Below are positions 43,016-56,000 of a stretch of 64,000 bases of DNA, in pieces; position 1 is the first letter of the stretch, and each line of letters opens with the position of its first letter. The translations under genes and the position numbers were made by a program. Source of the DNA: Ascarosepion bandense (lineage: Eukaryota > Mollusca > Cephalopoda > Sepiida > Sepiidae); NCBI GenBank assembly GCA_037127315.1, contig JBBBDQ010000330.1:2646501-2710500 (forward strand). Direction: 5' to 3'. The notes beneath the pieces were generated by a model, which saw nothing but the letters and a program-made list of their open reading frames with translations, did no database searches and was not told the origin of the DNA.

Positions 43016-43275
43016 AGTTTTTTTAATTGTACTTATAATCAAATATTTGTTTTTGATTTCCACCAGAATGATTGATGCCAACCTCCAGGAAAGTGACTTA
43101 TTGCGCCTTCACGATCTAACGTCTTCCTGACATAAAGCAGAGGAATTTTATTGCATCAACTGATAATTCTGCTGTTAGGAAATCTGGTCCATTGTGTCGA
43201 GCTAGACAATTTTCCTCGACAGAACCTATCTGACATGTTTACATAAAGTCTACCATTCATTCGTTTGCTGCCAGA

Positions 43276-45220
43276 ATGAAGCAATGCATAGCACCCTCTA
43301 AGTTCGGCACCAAAGATTACTGGCGACTCTGCAAAAGCGTGCTGAACAAGAGCAAGGCTTCAATACCCCCACTAATCAGTAAATTTGAAGTTCTCACCTT
43401 CCCAGCGGACAAGGCTGAATGCTTTGCCCGTAGATTCTCCACCAATTCGACACTGGACACGTCAGGAGTACCTACACCCGACTTCCCTACTAGAACTAAG
43501 GCTCAACTAAATAGCGTCCACATTACACCCTCGCTGGTCTCTAAGATAATCTCAAAACTTGACCCTCACAAAGCGAGTGGCGGGGACGGAATCTCAATCA
43601 TAGTCCTGAAGAAATGTGCCCCAGAACTCTCCTCTGTCCTCTCTAAACTATAGTCTCTGCCTATCTGCTTCCTGATTTCCTGCCTGTTGGAAGTCCTCCT
43701 GTGTAGTTCCTATATTTAAGAATTCTGGCGAACCCTTAGACCCCGCCAATTACCGCCCTATCAGACTCCTTCCGATCTTCGGTAATGTTTTCGAAGCCAT
43801 TATCAACGCCGAGGTGATTCAGCATCTCACGGCCCACAGGCTTCTCTCGGACAAACAGTACGGTTTTCGCTTCTACTGCTGATATGCTAACGACCATTAC
43901 CGAGTACATATACTAGGCACTTGACAAAAATAGCGTAGCCCAAACCGTTCCCTTGGATATCTCCAAAGCGTTCGACAGAGTCTGGCAAGCTGGCCTTTTA
44001 TGCAAACTGCGGAGCTACGATATAACTGGACATTTGTTTGATCTCATCCAGTCATTCCTTTCTAACCGCACATTGAAGGTATTATTAAATGGGCATGCCT
44101 CCCAAAACTAACATACGAAGGCGGGAGTCCCTCAAGGTTCTATCCTAGGTCCCACACTCTTTCTGATGTACATTAATGACCTCCCCGATGCCATTAGATC
44201 CCGAGTAGGCATGTACGCCGATGACACCACAATCTACTCTCACCTCGATCAAAAACCCGGTGTGGCGACAAAGCGAACCTCACTGCCGAGCTTGAAAAGG
44301 ACCTCCAATCCGTAGTGGCCTGGGGTAGGAAATGGCTCGTAAATTTCAATGCTTCTAAAACGAAGCTGCTATCAACTAATCACCACAGACAATCGCATCT
44401 ACCTCCCATTAGCATGGAACAGGCTTGCCTCCCAGAGAGTAAAACACTACGCCTCCTTGGGCACACACTCTCGGCGGACCTCAAATGGAATGACTATATC
44501 GAATCCATTGCCAAATCGTCCGCTATGAAAGTCGGTTCTCTGTGCAGGGCCCGGAAGTTTTTCCCAACTGAATCTATCCTGCACATATATAAATCTACCA
44601 TCCGCCCGTGTATTGAATACTGCTGCCACATCTGGTCGGGTGCCCCAGCTACTCTCCTTGGGCTTCTTGACAAAATACATCAGAGGATCTGTAACGTGAT
44701 CGATACTGACTTGGCAGACCGGCTGCAACCATCCTCTCACCAGCGTGATGTAGCTTCCTTGTGCCTCTTCTACAAATACTTTCATGGCTTCTGCTCCGAT
44801 GAAATTAGATCATTGGTGCCGCCTAGGTATGAATTTACACGATATACTAGATTAGCAACTATGTCCCACCATTTTACAGTAAAACAGATAAGATGTAACC
44901 GTAATTTCTACTCCAACAGCTTCTTTTCTCGCGCTTCCCGCCTGTGGAATTCTCTTGAACATGTCTGCTTTCTCGACAGCTACAATCTCCAAGAGTTTAA
45001 ATGTAAGGTCAATAGACACCTCCTATCACACTAACTTGCATCTATTCTCCCAGCACTCTCACCATCTACCCAACCCTCATTCTCGGTATCCTTACCCGTC
45101 TATCACCCTCCTTCTGACTTTTTCTATATCTAACCATCCTTTCTCACCACTCTATGTAACCCCCTGCGCAATAGTGGCAGTGAAATGCCTTGCTCGGGGC
45201 GAAACGATTATAAAAAAAAT
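43276..45220 (+). mobile_element. jockey/CR1-type LINE, RT to 3' end
   Basis: The longest copy of the family that also appears at 597, 5258, 8325, 23945, 41345 and 45225. Frame 1 43276-43653 (FGTKDYWRLCKSVLNKSKASIPPLI, KLDPHKASGGDGISIIVLKK). Middle, with frameshifts: motif A PLDISKAFDRVWQAGLLCKL, motif [21 protein letters not shown], motif [11 protein letters not shown] (44212-44241). 3' UTR ends 'agtggcagtgaaatgccttgctcggggcgaaacgattat' plus A run at ~45210. The endonuclease part is missing. Confidence 0.88.
44315..45034 (+). pseudogene. LINE RT C-terminal ORF (239 codons intact)
   Basis: Continuous C-terminal region: WGRKWLVNFNASKTKLLSTN, LPPISMEQACLPESKTLRLL, TIRPCIEYCCHIWSGAP, ASRLWNSLEHVCFLDSYNL, EFKCKVNRHLLSH stop. 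Upstream domains are in other frames, so no active protein results. Confidence 0.88.
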
Positions 45221-45224
45221 TCCT

Positions 45225-45915
45225 TGCATTGAATATTGCTGTCATATCTGGTCTGCTGCTTCTGCTATATCTTTAGAGATCCTTGACAAAATCCAAAGAA
45301 TAATTTGCAGTGTTATCAGTCATGATCTGACATCTCACCTTCAGTTACTTTCCTACCGTTGTAACGTAGCTTCCCTGTGTCTTTTTTTTATAAATAATTT
45401 CATAGTAATTTTTCTAACGAGTTTTTCTTTAAGATACCTTGACTTTATGAATCCATGCACAGTACAATATTTACAGCTACGTCTCATCATTTTTCTTTCG
45501 ACCTCCGATGTGCGGATTGTTCGGATGTGTGCTGTGGTGCAGTGGACATCGGCTCGGAACGAGAAACCGGGGAGCCGAGTTCGAATTCCAGTTGAATCCA
45601 TTGTATTCACTTACGCGCAAATAACCTTGGGAAAGGTATTAACCCGTCTATTCCTTCCAGTTATGGGTTAAATAACAGGACCGTTTGGGTTCTGTAGCCT
45701 TGGTCGGCAACCAGTCTACCGCAGAAAGCAATGGCAACCTACTGCGGAATAACCTTCTGCCTAGTCAGTCATATCTCTTTCGAGACATGATCGCCCAAGC
45801 ATGTATCACGTATGGCACTTAACTGACTGACTCATCATTTTACAGTTGAAATTGATAGATATAATTGCAAGTTCTATGCCAACAGCGTCTTCTGTAGCAC
45901 TTTTTGGTGGTGAAT
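45225..45915 (+). mobile_element. older jockey/CR1-type LINE copy split by a SINE
   Basis: 'PCIEYCCHIWSAASAISLEILDKIQ', 'SYRCNVASLCLFF' up to 45492, then SINE, then from 45831 'HHFTVEIDRYNCKFYANSVFCS', which continues the same protein. The copy starts directly behind the 3' end of the preceding one. Confidence 0.85.
45493..45830 (+). mobile_element. tRNA-derived SINE (type 1) with 10-bp TSD
   Basis: Head with A box TGGTGCAGTGGACATCGG and B box AGTTCGAATTCCAG; body 'attaacccgtct..ccttccagttatgggttaaataacagg', 'ggcaaccagtctaccgcagaaagcaatggcaacctactgcgg', 'tctctttcgagacatgatcgccc', end 'ggcacttaactgactga'. TSD 'ctcatcattt' at 45483-45492 and 45831-45840. Confidence 0.92.
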
Positions 45916-46011
45916 ATCTCTTTTGGTTTCTTCAAAATGTTAAATACAATATCAGTTGTTATCTACTCTCTTTTTGGTTCCTCTTCTTTTATTATTCTCT
46001 ATCCTTAATTG

Positions 46012-46228
46012 AGGAAAGGTATTAATCCGTCTCTTTTTCCTCCAGCTATGGCATAAATAGAAGGACAAATTCGGTTCTGTAGCCTTGCTTGGCAACCAGT
46101 CTACCGCAGAAAGTAATGGCAACCTAATCTACTGCCGGAAAAACCTGCCCACTCAGTCATGTTTCTTTCGAGAAATAATCGCCTAAGCGTGTATCACGTA
46201 TGGCACTTAGCTGACTGATCCTTAATAA
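46012..46228 (+). mobile_element. tRNA-SINE (type 1), headless copy
   Basis: Same body as the preceding SINE from 'gaggaaaggtattaatccgtct' to 'tggcacttagctgactga'; tRNA head missing. Confidence 0.85.
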
Positions 46229-46699
46229 TGTTTTTATTTTTTTCTCAGATTCTCTCACACTCAGTAAACCCCTGGTATCTTGGAGGCTTTATCTACTTTA
46301 CGTGTAATGATGAAAAGGAATATGTATATGTTGACAGCTATATATATATATTTATATATATATGTAAGCCGTCCCCCAAAATTGAGATAAGTAAGTAAAT
46401 CGATCAAAATTTGTAATAGAAAATAAAGATAAAATAACATAAAAAGAAAGATTTCATAGTAATGTTAATACCACTGAATGTTTACTATTGCTATAATTTC
46501 ATACCTTAGATTTAGTAATACTAGTATGATTGTAAGGTTAATTTTTTAATATATGTAAAATTTACTGTAGTTAACGCCTTTAATTTACTAATATGTCACT
46601 TTTCACGTACTTTATAATTTCAATTTTCTCTTGCAGACGGAGAAAACATGGTTCGTTCACCGATCTAGAGATTCTAGCTTGTTTGAGAATTTTTTATTT

Positions 46700-47330
46700 A
46701 ACTTCAGGTGTTTTGTTCTCCTATTTTAATTTCCACGAATAATTAAAAATTGAGGTGATATTTCGTTTGTCCTTATTAGTAAAAGATGAGAGATGATTGT
46801 AAAAACGTTTTTTAATAGGGTTCATTGTATTACCAATATAAATTTTAATAACTTTGGATGCTTTACTGATGAGACAGAGCACATATAGACAAGGGATTTA
46901 GTTAAACACTTGTACGTAAAAGGCATTGTTTGGGATTTCTACAATTGCATAGATTTTTACTATGGGGCAAATCAAGATGAGTGGTAGAATTGCTATTATT
47001 ATTGTGATATAATTTAATTATTTTTTCTAAATTATTAGTGCAATTATAACTAAGTTTTAGAGTGTTTCGATTAAAAATTTTACTTAAAAGATTATTTTTA
47101 GGAAAATGTTCATCAGTTAATTAAAAAAATTATGTCCCAGTTTAATATTAACTAATTGATTAAATGGAGGATTATACCATAAGATTAATGCAGAGAAGTT
47201 TGTCACTTAACTGAGCATGATCATGTCGACTTCGAAGTTTCGTCATGATATCGTTATGATGTCATCACTCATCAGGACTAAGTTTTTATACTGCTGTCGT
47301 ATCCCGGTTTTTTCTTATTTATATGAAGCT
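46700..47330 (-). mobile_element. Penelope-like element fragment, GIY-YIG region (antisense)
   Basis: Minus strand from ~46880 downward reads 'KIYIGNTMNPIKKRF', then in another frame 'SSLIFY' and 'KDKRN-TSIFNYSWKLK', resembling the GIY-YIG endonuclease of Penelope-like elements. 47200-47330 carries a terminal-type segment ('catgtcgacttcgaagtttcgtcatga'). A plus-strand piece 47745-47850 reads 'ITIKKADKTNNFVLLSKYDY', the family N-terminal motif, in opposite orientation. Confidence 0.55.
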
Positions 47331-48217
47331 TGGGGTAAATTTGAGATTTTGTTGTAGAAGTGGTCTACTGATGGTTACTTGCTTTTGATTGCTTTTTTGT
47401 GTCGATTAATGTTGTATTAGTTGCAGCTGGTTGATTTCTTTTTATTGTGTTGGTGTTTGATTTCTTATTACTTTATGCGTGAATGGATATTCTTTTAATA
47501 GCTTTATATTAAATGGTGTCCGCTGAAGTGATTTTTAGTTGGCTTATTCTTGTCACTTAGGTTGGCCTCTTTTTATTGTGCTGACTCTTTTTATTATGTT
47601 GGCATGAACTTTTTTTTTGCTGTTTTGGTATATATGGCCGCTTAAAGGATTTATTTATTTAGGTCATGGTTGAGTGTTTGTGTTCTTGTGTACATTTGTG
47701 CTTGTGGTCTTTATGTGTGATTTTATACGTTTAGTGGTTGTCATATTATGCTAATGAACTACGTAACCATACTCAGATAACTATTAAAAAAGCAGATAAA
47801 ACCAATAATTTTGTTCTGTTAAGTAAATACGATTATAATTCGAAATTACAGAAAATACTCTATTATTATTTCTTTTTTGTCGTGATTGAGTGTTTGTATA
47901 TTTCTGTTTTTATTTATTTGTAGTAGTTTTATGTTTATTTCATTTTGTTGTCATTTGCGTAGTAAAGTATATATCTGTTCACATGCTTACATTTTTCCAT
48001 TATTTCGTTTCTTCTGTTTAATACTTTTACTTTGATTTTTAAAGCTGATTATTGCTAGTTTCTCTACTAAAGATAAATTTCAGTTTATGATATTTCTGCT
48101 GTGTTTTGGTGCTAGTTTTTACGATTTTCCATTTAATTTTGGTGGTAATGCTATTTTCGTTCTAGTTTTGATAGTGTTAAATTGTTTTTGTATTTTCTGT
48201 GTTGAGTGAAGTTTTGT

Positions 48218-48220
<3 letters not shown>

Positions 48221-48260
<40 letters not shown>
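48221..48260. repeat. (AT)n microsatellite
   Basis: AT dinucleotides ~20 bp from the left end of a mariner copy. Confidence 0.95.
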
Positions 48261-48276
48261 CTCATTTTTAATAGAT

Positions 48277-49010
48277 ATATTTATCCAAATTACACACAAA
48301 TATCTTGAAATACTGAAGAGTAAATTTGTTCAATAAAATCATCATTGCCTTCAGTCAAACAACTTTGAAACTCTTCTGGGTTGTCTCCTTTTTTATGTTG
48401 GTCAATGATGCCATAATCTTTGCCTTCAGTTCATTGTTGGTGTTTCAAGGAGTTTTTTTTATATCTCTCTCAACTATGCCCCACACATAATAATCAAGGG
48501 GATTGTAGTCTGGTGAGTTAGGTGGCCATATATAAGGAACGATGTGGACGTAGAAATTTTCCGACATCCATGACTGAGTTCTCCTACTTGTGCGGCATGG
48601 TGCAGAATTATGTTGCAAAACAGAGGGTATTCCAGGAGCCACCCTCTTCATCCAGTGCAGCACTATCTCCTTAAGACATTTGATATCGGCTTCCATATTG
48701 GGTCTGAGGCCCTGTGGAAAAGGAATGGAGGCATAACGTCGCCATCACTAGTGAACACTCGAAACATCTTGGTAATCACCATTAGACTCATCCAACTCTT
48801 TCCGAATCCTCTCCATTGTACTCAGATTGAGGCCTAAACATTCTGAAATATTCGTATTGGGGCTTCCGTACAGCATGCGATTTTCCAAATTTCTGGTGGA
48901 GTGAATTACTTCATGGCACACTTTTTCGCACATACTGTGATTAACTGACCGTACTATAAAATAAAAACAAACAACACGCTTGCGCGAAATTACAATATAA
49001 AATCGCAACA
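48277..49010 (-). mobile_element. mariner/Tc1-type transposon, degraded
   Basis: Minus strand 48445-48696 gives the catalytic C-terminal half: PSVLQHNSAPCRTSRRTQSW, then WPPNSPDYNPLDYYVWGIVE with the last acidic residue of the DDD/E triad. The N-terminal half (48748-49023: EKVCHEVIHSTRNLENRMLYGS, MERIRKELDES) is in another frame. The ends match 25140-25990, and one end alone recurs at 59640-59705. Confidence 0.87.
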
Positions 49011-49194
49011 ATTTAGCCATCAAACCCTGAATAACATTCTCATTTCTCTTTCCCGCGTATCGAGAGTATTAACACGGCAGCACCAACTCTGATACAACGA
49101 ATGAAAAGACACATCATAATCGTGGAATTAGACGAAGTGCTATTTGCCAGACAAAGATAGTCATAACTCAGTGAACCCGAAGATTGCTGTAGAC

Positions 49195-49260
49195 CTCTCT
49201 CCCCTTCTCTCTCTCTCTCTTTCTCTCTCTCTCCCCCTCTCTCTCTCTCTCTCTCTCTCA
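49195..49260. repeat. (CT)n microsatellite
   Basis: Interrupted CT run; the GE/RE reading frames across it are artefacts. Confidence 0.95.
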
Positions 49261-49380
49261 CTTCCTCCTTCTCTTTGTTTTGTTCCTATGAGCCAAATTA
49301 TGTTACAATTGAAGACTAACGACTTGTAAAACAAAGGGAAAATGACAAAATCAAAACCCGAATAAACTTGCATCACTTCT

Positions 49381-49386
49381 TTTATT
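49381..49386 (-). terminator. gene 2 polyadenylation signal
   Basis: AATAAA on the minus strand, 45 bases past the gene 2 stop. Confidence 0.7.
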
Positions 49387-49430
49387 TTTAAGGAAATCGC
49401 ATTTGCTTAGTACATTTTTCTTTTTGAAAG

Positions 49431-49656
49431 TCAGCCTTTTCTTAATTGGTGATGGGCAACGATCATACACTCCTTGACTTGAATATCTAGTTGGATATCT
49501 CCACACGAACAAGTTCCTTTTGTCGGATAAATACAGATCCGACTTCGACTTTTCTGGTTGTCAGTGCATGCGCTCCATGAACTCCAGTCGCTATATCTTC
49601 TTACCAACGCACACTCATTAACTCTTGGTATGTCAGTGCAAGGAAAAACTGTGTTT
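49431..49656 (-). CDS. gene 2 last exon: TSP1 module
   Basis: Acceptor 'tcaatctag' on the minus strand at 49658-49657. Encodes [20 protein letters not shown], then the TSP1 repeat ([22 protein letters not shown]) and a basic tail ending HHQLRKG, 4 residues longer overall than gene 1. Confidence 0.92.
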
Positions 49657-51162
49657 CTAGATTGAGGAAACAAAGAAGAGAGAATAATTAAGAAGTTAGT
49701 AACATTTGGAGAAAGGTTGTTGCAATTATCGGAATCATCAGAACTTATAAACTTCAGACGAGAATCAATTTCGCCGTCTTTAATGTTGTGGGCATGGCTG
49801 TAGTGTCATGGCTACCAAACGTTCAAGTAGTATTTAAAAATACTTTTTTCTAATACGATTGGTACTATTTTCATACTTTCTTCACACCATTGTTTCACTA
49901 ATTAGTTTGCTTGCTTGAAAAACAAAATATTAATTATTTTATATGTTTTAATGCAAAGAAAACTAGTAAGTGTGTACACATCAAAAGTCAAGCACCATAC
50001 AAAGCAAACCGAGAAAAAACAAAACAAATCAGTAACACTGTTGAGTTTCAGTAGCAGTTGTCTTTCTTGACAGATATCGAGAATCTGTAAGAACTTTTCA
50101 GATTCAACCAACTGACAATGGTATGAATTTATCTGTCCTCAGATGTGGGTTAAATAGTCAGGTTTATATCTTGAAAAAATTGTTATTCTCAAAAAATATT
50201 AAATGCAATATTTATTTGCCAAAATAAAAGAATTGTTTTTACAATCCCAAAAATATATGACGGCTGTAAATAAGCAACAACGGCTTGATAAACTGTAAAA
50301 AATCAACCATTCAACAGATAAAATTACTTGCATATTTTCATCATATAATAGATTTTATAATAATAATACTTATATTAATCCTACTAATATGAATACTAAT
50401 ACAACTAATATAACCGATACTTCTAATATGGGTACCACTACTACTACTAATACTGATACTTCTGGTATTCAAACTAACAATAATAATAATAATGATAATA
50501 ATATTCTGTGATAAATATCCAGAAGCTAATGATAATCTTGTATCAGGTTGCACGGTATTGGCACCAACTGAATATAAAACCCGGCATAATAGAGGCGGGC
50601 AGATCTGCACTTGAAAATCTGAAACTTTTACAGGAAAGAAACCGCAAGAAAATGGCATGAACATCACCCAGCTCCGGATACAGAGATAGGAGCTGTAACA
50701 ATTTTATGGGACATTACAATACACACTGACAGAACAATCAAAACTAATCACTCAGACATTGTGATAAAAGACCACAAAAACAGAAAGTGCTTTATTATTG
50801 ACATAGCAGTTCCTGTAGATTGTAATGTATATTTGAATATCTAAAAAAATCTATCAAAAGACTAGGATCTGAAAGTGAAAATCTGAAAATGTAGTACAAG
50901 AGAACATTAATAATTCCAGCTGTAGCTGGAACCTTCAGATTGATTGGAAAAGTGATACCTTAAAAAAAACTACAAAAATATACTCACATATACAGCTCAC
51001 ACATTACAGAGAACTTTGTCTATGTACAATGTGTGTGTTCTTAGTTTGTTTTTGTTTTTTGACAAAAATGATCAGTAGAAAATGTAAGGAAGCCGTTTAT
51101 GACCTTAGATCTCTAGTTGGGACACGGAAGGAAATGTGTATAGAATAGAAACCGAAGTAAAA

Positions 51163-51230
<68 letters not shown>

Positions 51231-51680
51231 CCTGATGTTACACCAGGCATGACTCTCATGTTTTCTTATATTAATTGATTTGTATTAACATGTATAAGAT
51301 TTTCTTGTTGAATTAAGAAGGACTACAGTAAGTATCCCATTCATTGCCATATATTTACTTGATAGTTGCCTGACCTTAACAAGTTGGGCGTTTCTTATTA
51401 GGGACGATGCATTCTATAATGGTTTTTACCTCTGAAGAAAGATGCATTGTATATCTCTGTTTATGAGTTGGAGTTGTTGGGGGCGTATTATGACTGAGTG
51501 TCAAAAGGGATATCTTCTTAAAATTTGAAGTTTGATCCAGCCAAACGGTTTCGGTGCTATATCTAAATACTTGGGAAGACCCTCAATCTGGGACCGTCTG
51601 AATGGACTGAGTTATCCTACCTAAAGTTATTATAATTGTTTTCTATTTTGAAGAGCATGCACTGCGTTTACGTGTCACTT

Positions 51681-51719
<39 letters not shown>

Positions 51720-52939
51720 AATAATAATAATAATAACCTAGTACTATCTACCGCATTGTGGGGTTACGATGACTAAACCGGTTCCTCTAACAACCTTTTC
51801 TGGTGATAAGATTGACTGAACATTCAGCAGAACTAAAAACAAAATTGGTTAAAAAGTGGATGGACTTTTTTTGTAAGATCAGGTGTCATCTAACTCATAT
51901 GTCACATCGGAACTGAAAAAATAAACGAACCATGAATGTTAGAGTCATGTCCATAATAATTCGCACGTTTGGAACTGTGCCAAAAAGATTAAATACAAGA
52001 TTGAATTAGAAATTTGAAGAATGATTGGCACGATTGAAATTTTGTTGTTGTTAGGATATGTAAGGATATTGAAGAAAATACTGGCGTTTTGAAAAGACTT
52101 GATGCTACTCAGTTTTTAGTCAGAAAAATTTCTTGTATGAACAAACCATTCATGGAACAGAAATAATTTATTGAATAACTTACTCGTCGGAGGCCGCTCT
52201 AAAAGCGTTGATTTGGATCTGATCAATGTCTGTGTTATCACAGATGAGACGAGACATACTGACATTTCGAATGGCATTTAATGCATCTGGAAAAGAAACG
52301 AGCAATAGTAGAGGATATTTTTCAAACTTTTATAGGGTTATACAAAACCTTTTTAAATCATTCTATATTTTTGAAAAAGAACGATTAAAGCCCTGTTTGA
52401 TCTTATAAACGATTAGAAGTTCAATTCATTATTTTTAATGGTCTAAAATGCTCTCTTAAATCTACATTCATTGTAAATTAAATTTATTATACTGATTTCT
52501 CTGTAAGTATCTATTCTTAAATAAGTTTGCAATCAAAATTACAAACAGGATTATCCACTCAAAATCCAGAGAAAACACAGAGTAATATATGGTTTCACAC
52601 TTACTGTGCCTTTTTTGCAGTTTACCGATTCTATAGCTTCGTTATTTCTTCTTTTCTTTTTTTTGGTATATCAATAATTGCAAGTTATTCTTCCAGTTAT
52701 ACTGTGGAGCCTGCTGGATTCACAGTCAAGTGTACTAAGCTAAATTGTTACCGCCCTGTTTTTGTTTGGTTTCCCATTTTGGGTTTCCTAAATTTATATA
52801 CAATCAACGCCATTGATTTTTGTGATACTAGGTTTCTGTTTCTTATTTTATGATGTCTTTCTTTGAAGGTTTTCTATTGCTAGTGTTTTTTCTGTTACTT
52901 TCACTTCATCTTATATGTAACTTATTTTTGTTAATATAA

Positions 52940-53007
<68 letters not shown>

Positions 53008-56000
53008 AGGTACATCAAATTTTTCGCTAAAAATAGTAAAACTAGATGAAACTTAATAAAATAAGTTTTATCGTGAAAATGTTTGTTATTATTAAGCGGA
53101 AAGATCAAAGTATGTTTTAATTATTTTAGATTCTTTCTAACATGTTCGAAATTTTTGTTAAAAATATTGTTTTTTTTTTCACCAGCGTGGAACCAGGGTT
53201 TACTGTGGAAATTTTAACGGTTTTGTTTCCGGTGAAACACACATTAATTTGGAAATTCTTGCAAAAATTAAATATTTATCGGATTCTAATGAGAATTTCA
53301 TAATTTATTCACAAATGAATAAATTTATTTGTAAAATTGTTATTTTTATGAAATTTTGCAACTTTCCTGAAAATCTGCTCCGGAAAGTGAAATAAAAAAT
53401 GCAAGAAATTATGAAAGTATTTAATTAGATAAGCTTTTAATTGCTTTTTTAAATAATATATATTAAGGATATTATTGTCTGAAGAAAAAATGCGATAAAT
53501 AATGAATTTTTACAAAACTAAAGTGGAGCCTATTTTTATTAAGTGAAAATTAAAATGCTTGATGCAAATGATTTTTAAAATAGTTAATTTTTTTTTCATG
53601 TTTATAAAACGTGTCCAGTTTGAAAGTATTGATGATCATACACAGCATTATCAAAAAAAAAATCATTGACTCTAGTAAATTTAAAGTCAACATTCCCAAA
53701 ATTAGATTACAGCGAGCATTTCCAAAATTTGTAAGATTACTGAGTACTTAAAATTATATAGAAAAGCGTTTACCCGTTATTCATTATTTTCTTAAATGAT
53801 ATTTTAACAGATAAAGATTCCGTAGACAGTAGTAAACACGTAAATAGCTTATCAGCGCTTGACAAATGCTTAGCATGCACAACTTTGACATGTAAAAAAC
53901 GCTGGCTTGGACATGTACATTGCATGCCGGATGGGAGGATTCCGAAGGTCTTTCAGTACGGGGAACTGGAGCCCTGTAAGAGGGCAACATCATCTTCGAT
54001 TAAGAGGACATCTGCACGAGGGACATGAAGAAGATGAACATAATTGAGAAGAGAGAAGACGTTGCCAACGATTTATCACGCGGGAGCGAGGAGAGGAGAA
54101 ACGAAGGCCGCGGAGAAGCATGCATAATGGAAAGAAAACAACAAAGCGACATCAGGAAAGAGTGTTCACATGCGTTCGTTGCAAGCGAGGCTGTCATTCT
54201 GGTGTGGGGCTGTTGAGACCGACGGATGCTACAGAACATTATATATTTTTACAAAAAATGTAAATGTAAAGGAATATAGAATTTGTAGATTGTGCCATGA
54301 GGAAAAATTGATGAGTTTTTCCGCACTCAGGATCGCTGATGAAGACTAGGATTTCTCCATATTTAAAGCGTAAACTTAGAGCGACACGAGATAAAGGTTG
54401 AACGTGATCTGACTATCATTCATGTGACACGATAACTAGGCGTATATTAAGGTACTTTGTAAAATATGTATTTTATTCTAATAGATTAAAATAGAAAATG
54501 GTTAAGAATAGAAAATAGTTTTAAAACATGTGTTTCGTTTAACAAAAGTGAAAAAGAAGAGAATAAAATAAATAAACGCTTTTTCGTTTATAAGGTAAAT
54601 TGTGGAAGAGAAAAGGGTATCAGATTACTGTTAAATCCTACCAGTCTTCCGGTAAATGTTTGACTAAGTGATTTTATGTGATAAAAGATAAAGTTGGGGA
54701 AATAGATTTTTGGAGTGACCAGGTCAATAACTGTATCTTGACCACACATTAAGAATAGATAATATCTTCCCTTTCTCCAGGCAATAAAAAACGCCTGGTT
54801 ACGGGTAAAGTGTCAGGGCTATAAAAACATCCGGTTGAAGCTTTATTAAGATAAAACGATAAAAAAAATCTGGAAAATACTTGGAGGCTTAGTGCAGACA
54901 TCCCATTCACACATCAAAGGAAGCAAAATTTAAGTACCTTGAAATTTTGGACTTACAGTCGCCAATGCTTATCACCCGTTTTTCTACTCACTTCCGGATT
55001 GTTTTAAATAAATACAGGTGATTTTTCCGAGCCGATCAGTTGAGTTGAGTTAGTTCCGCCTGGCGTGTGCCTGAAGTAGAAACTCCGTTCGTCTTGAGTC
55101 GGTCAGTTCGGCATTCGATCTCCGTTATTTAGAGTTAGTCACATTCGCTTGCCCCAACCGAAAGACTAACTCTAAACGAAATGAAGCGTCATTTTAACTC
55201 ATCCAAGTTGTGGAAGTTCGTTCCTTATAGCTTAATCTTGTACCCCCAGCTTGAGACTCCGACTTTTTCAACAAACTCCCGGCTGCATCACAACGTGGAG
55301 GACGGCCACCGGAGAAATTGTTCGGACCGTCCATTGGGGGTGTTACAATTGGTGCCGTGACTGCAGGATTTGGAACCCACGGAAGTGCCACTGGATGCTA
55401 AGTTTGGATTTCAACGAACCGACGCGACTGGACGAAACAAGACGAACGGAGAAAAGGAAATCGACGAAAGAACTACTCTAACAACCAAATTCTAATTGCT
55501 TGGTATAAGCTTAAAAAACAAAAACAAAAAAAAACAAGAAACAAAGAAAGGAAAGGGAACCCGTTATCAACAAGCACCGTAAGGTAAGCAGAATTATTTA
55601 CTCCCTTTTTGTCTGGCCAAAATTCTCGCAGGCAGAAAACGGTTGCAACGGCCGTACGATCGGTGATAAAAAAAGAAAAAAGAAAAGGGACAATGAATTG
55701 ATTAAGAAAAAAAGGTGTGAGTACTTTGAGAGAAAAAGTATAAATTTTGAAAAGAAAGAAAAAGAAAAAGAGAGATAGAAATAACGCAACCGGTGTGAAA
55801 AAAAGAGAAGAATGAAAAAGGATTGTTTTAAAAAAAGGTGGGGAGAATGAATTGATCAAGAAAAAAACAGGTGTGAGTACTTTGAGAGAAAAAAGTATAA
55901 ATTTTGAAAAGAAAGAAAAAGAAAAAGAGAGATAGACAACTTAAACGGTCTGAATCGGTACATAAAAACAAAGAAAAGAGAAGAATGAAAAAGGACTGTT

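Noticed and set aside
45131..45671. 238-codon ORF as a host gene
   Set aside because: It is a fusion of LINE 3' UTR, an older LINE copy and a SINE read in one frame by chance.
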